Source of the DNA: VKMB-3413 sp041027365
Lineage (GTDB): Bacteria; Pseudomonadota; Alphaproteobacteria; Rhizobiales; Rhizobiaceae
Length of the DNA: 64,000 bases
Assembly: GCF_041027365.1 (NCBI RefSeq)
Contig: NZ_JBFTEH010000007.1
Location: 186,001 to 250,000, forward strand
Reading direction: 5' to 3'
Shown here: piece by piece, positions 16,187-26,539 of the stretch
Layout of the letters: each line of letters starts with the position of its first letter
Numbering within the stretch: the stretch's first letter is position 1
The notes under the pieces: generated by a model
The model's database searches: none
What the model was told of the DNA's origin: nothing
Seen by the model: only the letters and a program-made list of their open reading frames with translations
Made by a program: the position numbers and the translations under genes

Positions 16187-16969
16187 TCAGAGCGTGACGC
16201 CGAGGCGCTCCGCCCAGACCAGCCCGGCGTCGGTGCCGTCGCGCGGCTTGTATTCGCAGCCGACCCAGCCGTCGTAGCCGATGCGATCGAGATGGGCGAA
16301 GATCCGGGGATAGGCAATCTCGCCCTCGTCCGGCTCGGCGCGGCTCGGCACGGCGGCGATCTGGACGTGGCCGATGAGCGGCAGGAAGCGCTCCAGCTTC
16401 GTCATCACGTCCCCTTCGGTGACGCCGACATGGTAGACGTCGAACATCAGCTTGATCGTGTCGGAGCCGATCTCCTCGATCAGCCCGACCGCCTCCGCCA
16501 GCGTCGAGTAGAAATAGCCCGGCTTGTCGCGCGGGTTGAGCGGCTCCAGCAGCAGCGTCACGCCCTCTGACGCCGCCTTCTCCGCGGCGAGCATCAGGTT
16601 CGACCGCATCGTCTCGCGCGCCTTCGCCCGCTGGCCCTCCGGCACGACGCCGGCCATGGCGTGGACGGAGATGGCGCCGGAGCGGCGGCAATAGTCGAGC
16701 GCCTGGTCCACCGAAGCCTGGAACTCCGCCTCGCGCCCGGGCAGCGCGCCGAGGCCGGACTCCCCCTTCTGCGCATCGCCGACCGCCGTGTTGATGCCGA
16801 GCAGCGTCACACCGCTTGCCGCGCAAGCCGCGCGGACGGCTTCCGGGGCAACGTCGTAGGGCCAGTGCAGCTCGACCGCCTTGAAGCCGGCCTTGCCCGC
16901 CGCGTCGATGCGCTCGAGCAGCGGACGGTCCGGCCAGAGAAAGCCGAGATTGGCGGAAAAGCGCGGCAT
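16187..16969 (-). CDS. otnI: 2-oxo-tetronate isomerase (hydroxypyruvate isomerase family)
   Basis: 260 residues, TIM-barrel fold of the Hyi/OtnI family: PRFSANLGFLW start, LLEPLNPRDKPGYF with a metal-binding Glu, LMFDVYHVGVTEGD with metal Asp/His, HVQIAAVPSRAEPDEGE and the final GYDGWVGCEYKP with the second metal Glu. Family work assigns it the interconversion of 2-oxo-tetronate (from LtnD) and 3-oxo-tetronate (the OtnK substrate). It lies 2 bases downstream of otnC in the otnK-otnC-otnI operon. Hydroxypyruvate isomerase is the alternative name automated pipelines often give it. Confidence 0.9.
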   Translation of the reverse strand: MPRFSANLGFLWPDRPLLERIDAAGKAGFKAVELHWPYDVAPEAVRAACAASGVTLLGINTAVGDAQKGESGLGALPGREAEFQASVDQALDYCRRSGAISVHAMAGVVPEGQRAKARETMRSNLMLAAEKAASEGVTLLLEPLNPRDKPGYFYSTLAEAVGLIEEIGSDTIKLMFDVYHVGVTEGDVMTKLERFLPLIGHVQIAAVPSRAEPDEGEIAYPRIFAHLDRIGYDGWVGCEYKPRDGTDAGLVWAERLGVTL

Positions 16970-16971
16970 GA

Positions 16972-17613
16972 CTATCCCTTCAGGCTGAAGGAGGCGTCGA
17001 GGTCGGCGACCTCCTCCGGCGTCAGCCGGCGGACCTCCAGGTTTCGCGTCATGATCAGGAGCCTCGCCGTTTCCTCCAGCTCCTCGATGGCGAAGACGGC
17101 CGCCTCCAGCGACGGCCCCGCGACCACCGGCCCGTGATTGGCGAGGAGGACGGCCGGGTGGCGCGCGGCCCGCTCACGGATCATCGGGGCAAGCGCACTC
17201 GATCCGGGCCTGGCATAGGGCAGGACCGGGACGCGCCCGACGCGCATGACCACGTATGGCGTGATCGGCGGCACCGCGTCTTCCGGATCGACGTCGGCGA
17301 GGCAGGACAGCGCCGTCGCATGCGTCGAGTGCAGGTGCACGACCGCCCGCGCGCTCGGCCGCGCCTCGTAGAAGGCGAAGTGCAGCGGCCGCTCCTTGGT
17401 CGGCGGATCGCCGTCGACATGGGCGCCGCCGGCGTCGAGGCGCGACAGCCGGTCCGGATCGAGGAAGCCCATGCAGGAGTTGGTCGGCGTCATGAGGAAG
17501 CCGCCGTCCTCCAGCCGGACGGAGATGTTGCCCGACGAGCCGACGGTGAAGCCGCGCTCGAACAGCGAGCGCGCCCAGCGCACGATCGCATGGCGAAGCT
17601 CCTTCTCCGTCAT
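16972..17613 (-). CDS. otnC: 3-oxo-tetronate 4-phosphate decarboxylase (class II aldolase)
   Basis: 213 residues of the class II aldolase/adducin family: FTVGSSGNISVRL phosphate-binding segment, PTNSCMGFLDPDRLS, the zinc ligands in VVHLHSTHATALS, and ANHGPVVAG with a further zinc histidine. It decarboxylates 3-oxo-tetronate 4-phosphate to dihydroxyacetone phosphate, the last step of the pathway. The ATG overlaps the stop of otnK by four bases (ATGA), so the kinase and decarboxylase are translationally coupled. Confidence 0.9.
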   Translation of the reverse strand: MTEKELRHAIVRWARSLFERGFTVGSSGNISVRLEDGGFLMTPTNSCMGFLDPDRLSRLDAGGAHVDGDPPTKERPLHFAFYEARPSARAVVHLHSTHATALSCLADVDPEDAVPPITPYVVMRVGRVPVLPYARPGSSALAPMIRERAARHPAVLLANHGPVVAGPSLEAAVFAIEELEETARLLIMTRNLEVRRLTPEEVADLDASFSLKG

Positions 17614-18869
17614 CGCGCGGCTCCAAGGACCGCGAGTGCCTTCTCGAAGAACTGCGCGTCGCCGAAATTGCCGCTCTTCAGCGCCAGACGCAGCGGCACC
17701 GGGTCGTCGGCCGCGAGCGCCGGCACGCCGGGCGCGATCTCGGGCCCGACCTGCAGCGCCGCGAGCTTCAGCGCCGTCACGACGGCCCCGGACGTCTCGC
17801 CGCCGCCGACCGCGATGCGCCGCACGCCGGCCGCGACGGCCCCCGCGCACAGCTCCGAAAAGAAGCCCTCGATGGCCGAGGCGACCCGCTCGCGACCGAA
17901 GCGCTCCTGCACCGCCTTCACGGCGGCGGGCTCGGCGGTCGAGTAAAAGATCGGCTCCGCCTCGGCATGGGCGCCGAGGAAATCCAGCGCCGAGCGAACG
18001 GTCGTCTCGCCCGACAGGACCGCCTCGGCCGAGACGACGAAGCCCGGATGGGACTTCAGATAGGCCGCGACCTGCTCGTTGGACGCTCTCGAGCACGAGC
18101 CGCAGAGGGCGATGGCCGGCCCCTTGACCGGGGTGTAGTCCGAGCCGGCATCGCGCAGCAGGCCGCGCCGGCGGAAGTTCTCCGGCAGGCCGAGGGCGAT
18201 GCCCGATCCACCGGTGACCAGGCGGTGGTCCGCCGCCGCCTCGCCGATCGCAAGGAGGTCGGCATCGGTGACGGCGTCGACGACGATCAGCCGCTTGCCG
18301 GCCTCCGCCTCCGCCCGGAAGCGTGCCGCAATCTCTCCCGCTCCGCCCCGCACGGCGCCGTAGCCGACATGGCCGACCGGCAGCGGCGTCTGGCGCTGCA
18401 GCCAGCGCCGGATGTCGGCGTCCGTCATCGGGTTGAGGGGATGGTGCTCCATCCCGGATTCGCTGAGCAGGCGATCGCCGACGAAGAGGTGGCCCATGTA
18501 GAGCGTGCGGCCGGTGGCCGGAAAGACCGGGCAGACGATGGCGGCGTCGGCGCCGAGCCTGTCGATCAGCGCCGCCGCGACGGGCCCGATATTGCCCTTC
18601 GGTGTGGAATCGAAGGTCGAGCAGTATTTGAACAGGAACTGCCGGCAGCCCTGCCCCGCCAGCCAGTCCGCCGCGGCGAGCGAGGCGGCGACCGCCTCGT
18701 CCGCAGCGATCGAGCGCGTCTTCAGCGCGACGACCGCGGCTTCGCAGTCCGGCCCCTCGCCCGATTCCGGCACGCCGGAGAACTGGACGGTGCGCATGCC
18801 GCCCTTGGCAAGGGTGTTGGCGAGATCGCTCGCCCCGGTGAAGTCGTCCGCAATGCAGCCGAGCAGCAT
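17610..18869 (-). CDS. otnK: 3-oxo-tetronate kinase
   Basis: 419 residues of the four-carbon acid sugar kinase family (formerly DUF1537). The N-terminal domain starts LLGCIADDFTGASDLAN, with the substrate Asp pair, and has KYCSTFDSTPKGNIGP and VCPVFPATGRTLYMGHLFV; the C-terminal nucleotide domain has AVGGGETSGAVV and KSGNFGDAQFF. It phosphorylates 3-oxo-tetronate at C4 with ATP. First confidently called gene of the otnK-otnC-otnI operon and oriented away from the regulator at 19121-19864 on the same strand. No transporter for threonate is visible in the window. Confidence 0.92.
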   Translation of the reverse strand: MLLGCIADDFTGASDLANTLAKGGMRTVQFSGVPESGEGPDCEAAVVALKTRSIAADEAVAASLAAADWLAGQGCRQFLFKYCSTFDSTPKGNIGPVAAALIDRLGADAAIVCPVFPATGRTLYMGHLFVGDRLLSESGMEHHPLNPMTDADIRRWLQRQTPLPVGHVGYGAVRGGAGEIAARFRAEAEAGKRLIVVDAVTDADLLAIGEAAADHRLVTGGSGIALGLPENFRRRGLLRDAGSDYTPVKGPAIALCGSCSRASNEQVAAYLKSHPGFVVSAEAVLSGETTVRSALDFLGAHAEAEPIFYSTAEPAAVKAVQERFGRERVASAIEGFFSELCAGAVAAGVRRIAVGGGETSGAVVTALKLAALQVGPEIAPGVPALAADDPVPLRLALKSGNFGDAQFFEKALAVLGAAR

Positions 18870-18871
18870 GG

Positions 18872-19060
18872 TCAGCGCCCCTCCAGGCTTCCGGTCTCGA
18901 GAACGGTCCGCAGGACCGAACGGGCGGGTGTCTCCGCCCGCAAACCCGGCACGCTCGCGCGCCAGACATCATCGCGCGGCCGACCCTCCGCCGCAGGACG
19001 ATGGGCGAGCCCGCGCCACGTCATTCGGACCGCCTCAGGGACCATCGCATGCATCTCCAT
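18872..19060 (-). CDS. Possible small protein between the regulator and otnK
   Basis: A 62-residue frame that ends two bases before the otnK start. ATG at 19060 is preceded by AAAGGGAGGCG, a good ribosome site; the frame also extends to an ATG at 19096. The sequence is Arg/Ala-rich with no signal peptide, membrane helix or family I recognise. The tight spacing to otnK is the only argument that it is translated, perhaps as a leader for coupled translation. Confidence 0.25.
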   Translation of the reverse strand: MEMHAMVPEAVRMTWRGLAHRPAAEGRPRDDVWRASVPGLRAETPARSVLRTVLETGSLEGR

Positions 19061-19120
19061 CGCCTCCCTTTCGAACAGTCGCACCGCTCCCTCCATGGCC
19101 GACCTGGGTCCTGCCCTGCG

Positions 19121-19864
19121 TCAAGTGGCCCCCTCACCTGCAGCCAGAGACTGCTTGGTCGATGCATGGATTCGCGCCAGATGCCGGGCGAAGGCCTCGA
19201 CGACGCCCGCGCGATCACGCGCGGAGAGGGCGTCGACGATGTCGCGATGGTCCCGATAGCTCTGGTCGACCGCCTCCGGCTGCGACATCACCCGCCGGCG
19301 ATGCCCCATCATGTAGCCGTAGAGCGCCATGGTCGTATCGACGAGGATCGGGTTGCGCGCCGCCCGGTAGATGGTGCCGTGGAAATCGCGGTCGCAGATC
19401 AGGAACTGCACGGCATCGCCCTTCACCGCATCCTGGCGGCGCAGAAGCTCGGCGAGAACGTCGAGGGTCGCCGCGTCGATGTTCTCGGCGGCATCGGCGA
19501 CCACCGCGAGTTCGACGACCATGCGCGCCTGGTGGACGTCGTCGACGTCGTAGCGGTTGACCGCGCTCGTGCGCACGCCGCTGGAGACCAGGAGGCCGAC
19601 ATCGGCGCTGACGATGCGGGTGCGCGAGCCGTGGCTGATCTCGGCGAGGCCGTGGGCGGCCAGCGTGCGCACCCCCATCCGTACGGTCTCGCGGCTGACG
19701 CCGAAGAGCGCCGCGAGCTCGCGCTCGCCCGGCAGCTGATCGCCCGGATGCAGCACGCCCGATGCAATGAATTCGGCCAGCTTGCCGCAAAGCCTGTCGC
19801 TCGCAGTCTCGCGCGCCAGCCCATTCGGCAGATCCGCCATTCCCGACAGAAGACCCGATTCCAC
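19121..19864 (-). CDS. GntR/FadR-family transcriptional regulator
   Basis: 247 residues. The N-terminal winged helix (about 14-82) has the GntR signature PGDQLPGERELAALFGVSRETVR. The C-terminal all-helical FCD domain (about 105-235) has Asp/His positions typical of the metal-binding FadR-C group (DRDFHGTIYRAARN and YRDHRDIVDAL). Such proteins usually bind a sugar acid and release DNA. It is upstream of otnK on the same strand, and a perfect inverted repeat lies 27 bases before its start codon, so self-repression and control of the tetronate genes are likely. The effector, presumably a tetronate, is inferred. Confidence 0.92.
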   Translation of the reverse strand: MESGLLSGMADLPNGLARETASDRLCGKLAEFIASGVLHPGDQLPGERELAALFGVSRETVRMGVRTLAAHGLAEISHGSRTRIVSADVGLLVSSGVRTSAVNRYDVDDVHQARMVVELAVVADAAENIDAATLDVLAELLRRQDAVKGDAVQFLICDRDFHGTIYRAARNPILVDTTMALYGYMMGHRRRVMSQPEAVDQSYRDHRDIVDALSARDRAGVVEAFARHLARIHASTKQSLAAGEGAT

Positions 19865-19890
19865 CGCGATACCGCCCGACCAAAAGGACC

Positions 19891-19913
19891 ACTGGTCCGA
19901 TAACCGGACCAGT
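19891..19913. promoter_or_regulatory. GntR-type operator
   Basis: ACTGGTCCG-ATAAC-CGGACCAGT is a perfect 9-base inverted repeat with a 5-base centre, containing the TGGT...ACCA core common to FadR-subfamily sites. An extra GGACC at 19886-19890 forms a second, shorter palindrome with the left arm (GGACC-ACT-GGTCC), so a dimer could occupy overlapping sites. It lies 27-49 bases upstream of the regulator start. Confidence 0.8.
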
Positions 19914-19979
19914 ATCGAGGCATCACGTTACGGTCAAGCCGCCGCCGGCCGGCAACGAATGCAGATATTTAGAATGATC

Positions 19980-20054
19980 TGGCTGGGGCGGCAGGATTCG
20001 AACCTGCGAGTGGCGGCACCAAAAGCCGCTGCCTTACCGCTTGGCGACGCCCCA
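19980..20054 (-). tRNA. tRNA-Gln (TTG anticodon)
   Basis: A 75-base cloverleaf on the minus strand. The acceptor arm TGGGGCG pairs with CGCCCCA, the discriminator is G and CCA is encoded. The anticodon stem GCGGC/GCCGC closes the loop TTTTGGT with anticodon TTG, and the T arm has GGTTCGAATCC. It reads CAA, and CAG by wobble. Confidence 0.97.
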
Positions 20055-20279
20055 AGCGCGGATGCGCGTGACCCGTGCTATAGCGACTGCGATCCGCGTG
20101 CGCAATCGCCGCTCCGGCGCCGGCCACGCGCGGCAGCTGCCTCCCGCCGGCCATGCCTGAACCGTCGGTGCCGTGCGGGATACGCTCGATCCGGTGCCGG
20201 CTTACCTGAGGCTCCTTGCAAAAACGATGGGAGACGGCGAACGCCCCGCCCGGCCGTTGCAGCGAGGAAGGGGCTTGCA

Positions 20280-20294
20280 GAACACAACTAGAAC
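20280..20294. promoter_or_regulatory. LexA box upstream of lexA
   Basis: GAACACAACTAGAAC is an exact GAAC-N7-GAAC, the reverse complement of the alphaproteobacterial SOS box GTTC-N7-GTTC. A partial GTTC-N7-GTTT follows at 20306. It lies 38 bases before the lexA start codon and supports self-repression of lexA. Confidence 0.85.
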
Positions 20295-20332
20295 AGATAG
20301 CTTTGTTCAGGTTTTGTTTTGAGGATCCGCCC

Positions 20333-21061
20333 ATGCTGACGCGCAAGCAGCACGACCTTTTGCTGTTCATCCACGAGCGGCTGAAAGAGACGGGGGTGCC
20401 CCCCTCCTTCGACGAGATGAAGGATGCGCTCGATCTGCGGTCGAAGTCCGGCATCCACCGGCTGATCACGGCGCTGGAGGAGCGCGGTTTCATTCGGCGC
20501 CTGCCCAATCGGGCGCGAGCGCTCGAAGTGCTGAAGCTGCCGGAATCGATGCGCAATGCGGGCCGCCCCGTCGCCGTCTCCGGCGGACGCACCGGCTTCA
20601 CGCCCAGCGTCATCGACGGCAGCCGGGGGACCGCGGCCGCGCCGAAGGCGCCAGCCGCGCCGCAGGCCGCCGCGGATGCCGCGGTCACGGTGCCGGTCAT
20701 GGGCCGGATTGCCGCCGGCGTGCCGATCTCGGCGATCCAGCACAACACCCATTCGATCGCCGTCCCGCCGGACATGATCGGCACGGGCGAACACTATGCG
20801 CTCGACGTCAAGGGCGATTCGATGATCGAGGCCGGCATCCTGGACGGGGACACGGTCGTCATCCGCCGCTCCGACACCGCCTCTCCCGGCGAGATCGTGG
20901 TGGCGCTGGTCGACGACGAGGAGGCGACGCTGAAGCGGTTCCGGCGCCGCGGCGACCGGATCGCGCTGGAGGCCGCCAATCCGGCCTACGAGACCCGCAT
21001 CTTCGGCGCCGATCGCGTCAAGGTCCAGGGCCGACTGGTCGGCCTCATCCGCCGCTACTGA
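20333..21061 (+). CDS. lexA: SOS repressor LexA
   Basis: 242 residues. The N-terminal winged helix (1-70) starts MLTRKQHDLLLFIHERL and has the alphaproteobacterial PPSFDEMKDALDLRSKSGIHRL. A long Ala/Pro linker follows, then the self-cleavage site between Ala and Gly in GRIAAGVP and the S24 peptidase domain with the catalytic Ser in VKGDSMIEAGI and Lys in EATLKRF. Cleaved on RecA filament formation, releasing SOS genes. ATG 20333 is set by the family start; the open frame upstream is not homologous. The LexA box at 20280-20294 shows self-regulation. Confidence 0.97.
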   Translation: MLTRKQHDLLLFIHERLKETGVPPSFDEMKDALDLRSKSGIHRLITALEERGFIRRLPNRARALEVLKLPESMRNAGRPVAVSGGRTGFTPSVIDGSRGTAAAPKAPAAPQAAADAAVTVPVMGRIAAGVPISAIQHNTHSIAVPPDMIGTGEHYALDVKGDSMIEAGILDGDTVVIRRSDTASPGEIVVALVDDEEATLKRFRRRGDRIALEAANPAYETRIFGADRVKVQGRLVGLIRRY

Positions 21062-21091
21062 TCGGCGGCGGCGGGAGGAGGTCGCCGGATG

Positions 21092-23521
21092 TCACTCCCG
21101 CCGCCCGCCGCTGTCCTCGCCGAACGACGGAGGCACCGCGTCCTCCGCGTTGTCGGCGGCGGGGTCGGATGGCTCTGCCGGCTGGTCGGCCAGCGGCTGT
21201 TGCTCTTCCTCCCGCGCCCCTGCCTCGGCGTTGCGGCCCTTCGGGCGGTGCCAGGATTCTGGCCAGGGCGCGGCTCGGTGGCGGTTCCACGGGGCCGCGG
21301 GGACGCCGATCGACCTTCTGAACACGGGCCGCCCCGTCTGGGGGTCGCGGCGGATCGCGAGCGAGCCGGTCTCGCGCAGGGTCCGCAGCGTGACGAGCAT
21401 CGCGCCGGATCGGCAGGCGGTCAGGCGGATGGCGCGCGCGACGATCGCGACATCCGCGTGGTCGCAGGCATAACCGGTCTTCCTGTAGTCGTCGGTCCAG
21501 ACGATCCGCAGGCCGCTCGCCGTGCCGAAGCTGCAGACCTTTTCGCGGCATTTTGCGTCGATCCGGGGGCGAAGCGCCGGGTTGTCGCCGGCCGACGGAG
21601 ACGCACCGCTTCGATAGGCACGCTCCCATTGATCGGCGACGAAGGCGTTGGTTCGCTTTCGCAGAAAGGCGACCGCGCCGTCGGGCGACAGGGCGGCGAC
21701 TTCCCTGCCGCTCTCGAAGACGAGAAGGTCGGGCCGCGGCGTCCGGTCGGGCGCGAGGATAAGGCCGATCACCGCGAGCGGAACCGCCACCCAGCGGAAT
21801 TGGCTGGCGAGGAAGGCCGCCGCCAGGATCGCCGCCGCGAGAAGCAGGAGCCCTGCCCCGCTGACGAGGCCGATCGACTGATCCGGGAGCAGGCCGTACA
21901 GCCGGTGCGTGATCCTCAGGACGAGGCCAATCGCCGCGCCCATCAGCTCGAGCGGCCAGGCGTCGAGCCCGAACGGCATCAGGAGGCAGCTCGCGAGCGC
22001 GAGCGGCATGATGGCGAAGCTGAAGAGCGGCATCGTCAGAAGGTTGGTGATGACGCCGAAGGCGGCTGCCTGCTGGAAATGATAGGCGGCGAAGGGCGCC
22101 GTGGCGGCGCCCGCGATCAGCGACGTCGCAACGATCCCGCCGAGCGCGCCGACGCCGAGGCGAAGCGGCGATCGCGCCTTGCGTGCCCGCCTCTCCTCCA
22201 GCTGCCGCTGGCGCCGCCTCGCAAAGGCGCCATAGGCCGCGACGAGGGCTGCGGTGGCCGCGAAGCTGAGCTGGAAGCTCGCGGTCGTCACCACATGCGG
22301 CGCCAGCACGATGACGATCGTCGCGGCGATCGAGACGTTCCGGATCGTCAGCGCCGGTCGATCGACGATGACCGCCACAAGCATGATCGCCAGCATCACG
22401 AAGGCACGCTGCGTGGCGACATTCGCGCCGGAAATGCCGAGATAGAGCGCGGCCACCGCCAGCGCGATCGCGGCGGCGACCTTCTTGGCCGGGATGCGCA
22501 ACGCGGCGCCCGGCAGCAGCGCGATCAGCGACCGGACCAGCGCCATGGCTGCGCCCGTCACGATGGCGAGATGCAGGCCCGAGATCGCCAGCACATGGGC
22601 GATGCCGGTGCTGCGGAACCAGTCGGCGACATCGTCGGGGATGCCGTCGCGCTCGCCGGTGATGAGCGCCGCGGCGACGGCGCCTTCGGGGCCGGGAATG
22701 ACGGCGCGAATCCGCTCGGTCATCGCCTCCCGCAGGCGCGCCAGCCAGATCGCCACCGCGCCCGGCCCGCCCCCGGGGCCTATCGCCGGACTCCCCTCGG
22801 ATGGCCGGCTGCTCGGCGCGCCGAGGCTGAAGCCATAGGCGCCGAGCCCGTCGAAGAAGGGCGAATAGGCGAAGTCGTAGCCGCCGGGATAGGCCGGGCC
22901 GGATGGCGGCCCGAGCCGCACCAGGGCGTAGAACGCCTCGCCCGGCGCGATCGGCTCGTGGCGGCTCGCAACGAGGATCCGCGCCCGTTCCGGCGGCCGC
23001 GACAGCGTCGGGCGCGCCGTCGCCGCGATGTCGACGACGTAGCGATACCGTCCGCGATCGTCGCGCGAACGCTCCGCCACCACGCCGGCGATGCGCGTCG
23101 TCGCCGTGCCGGAGATGATCGTGGTGGTCGTCCAGGCCTCCTCGACGAGCGCCAGCGCGGCGCCCAGGAAGACGAAGCCGGCCGCGAGAAGGGCATTTCT
23201 GCGCCATGGCCGTTCGGCGATCCGCCATGCCGCCAGGAGGAGCAGAGCCGCCGAGACGGCCGCAACGACCGGGATGGGGCGCCAGCCGCCGGCGATCGCG
23301 GCGAGCGCTCCCGCGATCAGGCCGACCGGCATCAGGTGGAAGCCGGTCCGGGCAGCGGCTTCGGCGTCCGCCTGCCGTTCGAGCCAGAGCCGGAGCACAT
23401 CGACGAGGAGCCCGGGGTCGGCGAGAAGGTCGCGCGGACGCAGGCGCAGCATGCCGTCGACGCCAGGGCGGCCTCTCGCCGTTCGCGCGGTCTCGCTCTC
23501 CGGATCCTCGCTCCAGGCCAT
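21092..23521 (-). CDS. comEC: ComEC/Rec2-family competence membrane protein
   Basis: About 809 residues. An N-terminal membrane pair and soluble DUF4131-type segment (PGEAFYALVRLGPP, PGGYDFA) is followed by the Competence domain with many helices and the conserved AISGLHLAIVTG and GISGANVATQRAFVM motifs. The C-terminal part resembles a shortened metallo-beta-lactamase-like tail (PDLLVFESGREVAAL, WTDDYRKTGYACDHADVAIVA) lacking the HxHxDH zinc signature. The last 50 residues are low-complexity Glu/Pro. ComEC forms the inner-membrane channel for single-stranded DNA in natural transformation; alphaproteobacteria often keep only this gene, and its role here is open. The start ATG 23521 is uncertain. 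Convergent with lexA and divergent from gltX. Confidence 0.85.
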   Translation of the reverse strand: MAWSEDPESETARTARGRPGVDGMLRLRPRDLLADPGLLVDVLRLWLERQADAEAAARTGFHLMPVGLIAGALAAIAGGWRPIPVVAAVSAALLLLAAWRIAERPWRRNALLAAGFVFLGAALALVEEAWTTTTIISGTATTRIAGVVAERSRDDRGRYRYVVDIAATARPTLSRPPERARILVASRHEPIAPGEAFYALVRLGPPSGPAYPGGYDFAYSPFFDGLGAYGFSLGAPSSRPSEGSPAIGPGGGPGAVAIWLARLREAMTERIRAVIPGPEGAVAAALITGERDGIPDDVADWFRSTGIAHVLAISGLHLAIVTGAAMALVRSLIALLPGAALRIPAKKVAAAIALAVAALYLGISGANVATQRAFVMLAIMLVAVIVDRPALTIRNVSIAATIVIVLAPHVVTTASFQLSFAATAALVAAYGAFARRRQRQLEERRARKARSPLRLGVGALGGIVATSLIAGAATAPFAAYHFQQAAAFGVITNLLTMPLFSFAIMPLALASCLLMPFGLDAWPLELMGAAIGLVLRITHRLYGLLPDQSIGLVSGAGLLLLAAAILAAAFLASQFRWVAVPLAVIGLILAPDRTPRPDLLVFESGREVAALSPDGAVAFLRKRTNAFVADQWERAYRSGASPSAGDNPALRPRIDAKCREKVCSFGTASGLRIVWTDDYRKTGYACDHADVAIVARAIRLTACRSGAMLVTLRTLRETGSLAIRRDPQTGRPVFRRSIGVPAAPWNRHRAAPWPESWHRPKGRNAEAGAREEEQQPLADQPAEPSDPAADNAEDAVPPSFGEDSGGRRE

Positions 23522-23642
23522 CCGGCGGCGGCTCCGTTGCTTGTCTCTCCGCTCGCCTATGCTACACAGCGCCCACGCAAAAGCGATGGCGGCGCTGCCA
23601 AGCCTGCCGCCCAGCCTCATCTTCTAGACGATCGGAGCACCC

Positions 23643-25064
23643 ATGGCGGCAGACGTCGTGACCCGCTTTGCCCCCTCGCCGACCGGCTTCCTGCATATCG
23701 GCGGCGCGCGGACGGCGCTTTTCAACTGGCTCTTCGCCCGCGCCAAGGGCGGCAAGATGCTCCTTCGGATCGAGGACACCGATCGCGAGCGTTCGACCCA
23801 GGCGGCCGTCGATGCGATCATCGAGGGCCTCGATTGGCTCGGCCTGACGGCCGACGAACCGCCGGTCTCGCAGTTCGAGCGCGCGCCGCGCCATCGCGCG
23901 GTGGTCGAGGAGATGCTCGCCCGCGGCCAGGCCTATCGCTGCTATGCCAGCCAGGCGGAGCTGGAGGAGATGCGCGAGAAGGCCCGGGCCGAGAAGCGGC
24001 CGCCGCGCTATGACGGGCGTTGGCGCGACCGCGACCCCGCCGAGGCGCCGGAGGGCGTCAAGCCGGTGATCCGCCTGCGCGCCCCGCTGGAAGGCGAGAC
24101 CGTGGTCGAGGACCAGGTGCAGGGAACGGTGCGCTTTCCCAACAAGGATCTCGACGACCTCGTCCTGCTGCGTTCGGACGGCACGCCGACCTACATGCTC
24201 GCCGTCGTCGTCGACGACCACGACATGGGCGTCACCCACATCATCCGCGGCGATGATCATCTCACCAACGCCGGGCGGCAGACGCTGATCTATCAGGCGA
24301 TGGGCTGGGACGTGCCGGTCATGGCGCATATTCCGCTGATCCACGGACCCGACGGCGCCAAGCTGTCGAAGCGGCACGGTGCCCTCGGCGTCGAGGCCTA
24401 CCGCGCCATGGGCTATCTGCCGGTCGCGCTGCGCAACTACCTCGTTCGGCTCGGCTGGAGCCATGGCGACGACGAGATCATCTCGACCGAGGACATGATC
24501 GCCTGGTTCGACATCACCGACGTCAACAAGGGTGCGGCGCGCTTCGATTTCGCCAAGCTCGAGGCGGTGAACGGCCATTGGCTCCGCAGCATCGAGGACG
24601 CCGTGCTGGTCGACATGCTGATGGCCGAACGCGACGTCCTGCCGAACGGCGACATCCTCAAGAGCCGGCCGGGCGAGACGGTGCGCGAGCTGCTCACCGC
24701 CGCGATGCCGGGGCTGAAGGAGCGCGCCAAGACCCTCGTCGAGCTGACGGAGAGCTGTCGCTACCTGTTCGCCGACCGGCCGCTGCCGATCGAGGAGAAG
24801 GCCGAGGAGATCCTGGCGGGTGGCGGCCGGGCGGTCGTCGCGGCCCTCCTGCCCCGTTTCGAGTCGGCGCATGACTGGTCGGCCGGGGCGCTGGAAGATT
24901 TGGTGCGTGCCTATGCAGAAGAGGCCGGGCTGAAGCTCGGCAAGGTGGCGCAGCCGCTGCGCGCCGCGCTGACCGGCCGCACAACCTCGCCCGGCGTCTT
25001 CGACGTTCTGGCGGTGCTGGGGCGCGCGGAGTCGCTGGCGCGCCTGCGCGATCAGGCGGCCTGA
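23643..25064 (+). CDS. gltX: Glutamate--tRNA ligase
   Basis: 473 residues, class I aminoacyl-tRNA synthetase. It charges tRNA-Glu, and in most alphaproteobacteria one of the two GltX copies also mischarges tRNA-Gln for GatCAB. Signatures are the HIGH-type PSPTGFLHIGGARTAL, the Glu-binding RIEDTDRERST and the KMSKS-type KLSKRHGA loop, then the helical anticodon-binding domain. The start is at the first residue of family homology. A tRNA-Gln gene lies 3.6 kb upstream. No glutaminyl-tRNA synthetase is seen in the window. Confidence 0.97.
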   Translation: MAADVVTRFAPSPTGFLHIGGARTALFNWLFARAKGGKMLLRIEDTDRERSTQAAVDAIIEGLDWLGLTADEPPVSQFERAPRHRAVVEEMLARGQAYRCYASQAELEEMREKARAEKRPPRYDGRWRDRDPAEAPEGVKPVIRLRAPLEGETVVEDQVQGTVRFPNKDLDDLVLLRSDGTPTYMLAVVVDDHDMGVTHIIRGDDHLTNAGRQTLIYQAMGWDVPVMAHIPLIHGPDGAKLSKRHGALGVEAYRAMGYLPVALRNYLVRLGWSHGDDEIISTEDMIAWFDITDVNKGAARFDFAKLEAVNGHWLRSIEDAVLVDMLMAERDVLPNGDILKSRPGETVRELLTAAMPGLKERAKTLVELTESCRYLFADRPLPIEEKAEEILAGGGRAVVAALLPRFESAHDWSAGALEDLVRAYAEEAGLKLGKVAQPLRAALTGRTTSPGVFDVLAVLGRAESLARLRDQAA

Positions 25065-25217
25065 CGGACGGCGTTTCCGCACCGCAAACACGCTGAAACG
25101 CGCGGTCCGAGGCGAAACTTGTCGAGCCCTAGCCTTTGGAGTAGGCAGAGGGTGGTCGAAACGTGTGCGCTGCGAAAAGTCATGCTTTTCCGGCGGCAAT
25201 GATCGAAAGGAAACCGC

Positions 25218-26510
<1,293 letters not shown>

Positions 26511-26539
26511 CCGCGGGCTTCAAGGGCAGCAACTCCAGG

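Noticed and set aside
21548..21700. Metallo-beta-lactamase domain in ComEC
   Set aside because: The C-terminal region has some fold-like pattern, but no HxHxDH motif, so a nuclease role is not claimed.
21089..24013. 974-codon plus-strand frame
   Set aside because: Antisense to comEC and out of frame with gltX; no domain likeness.
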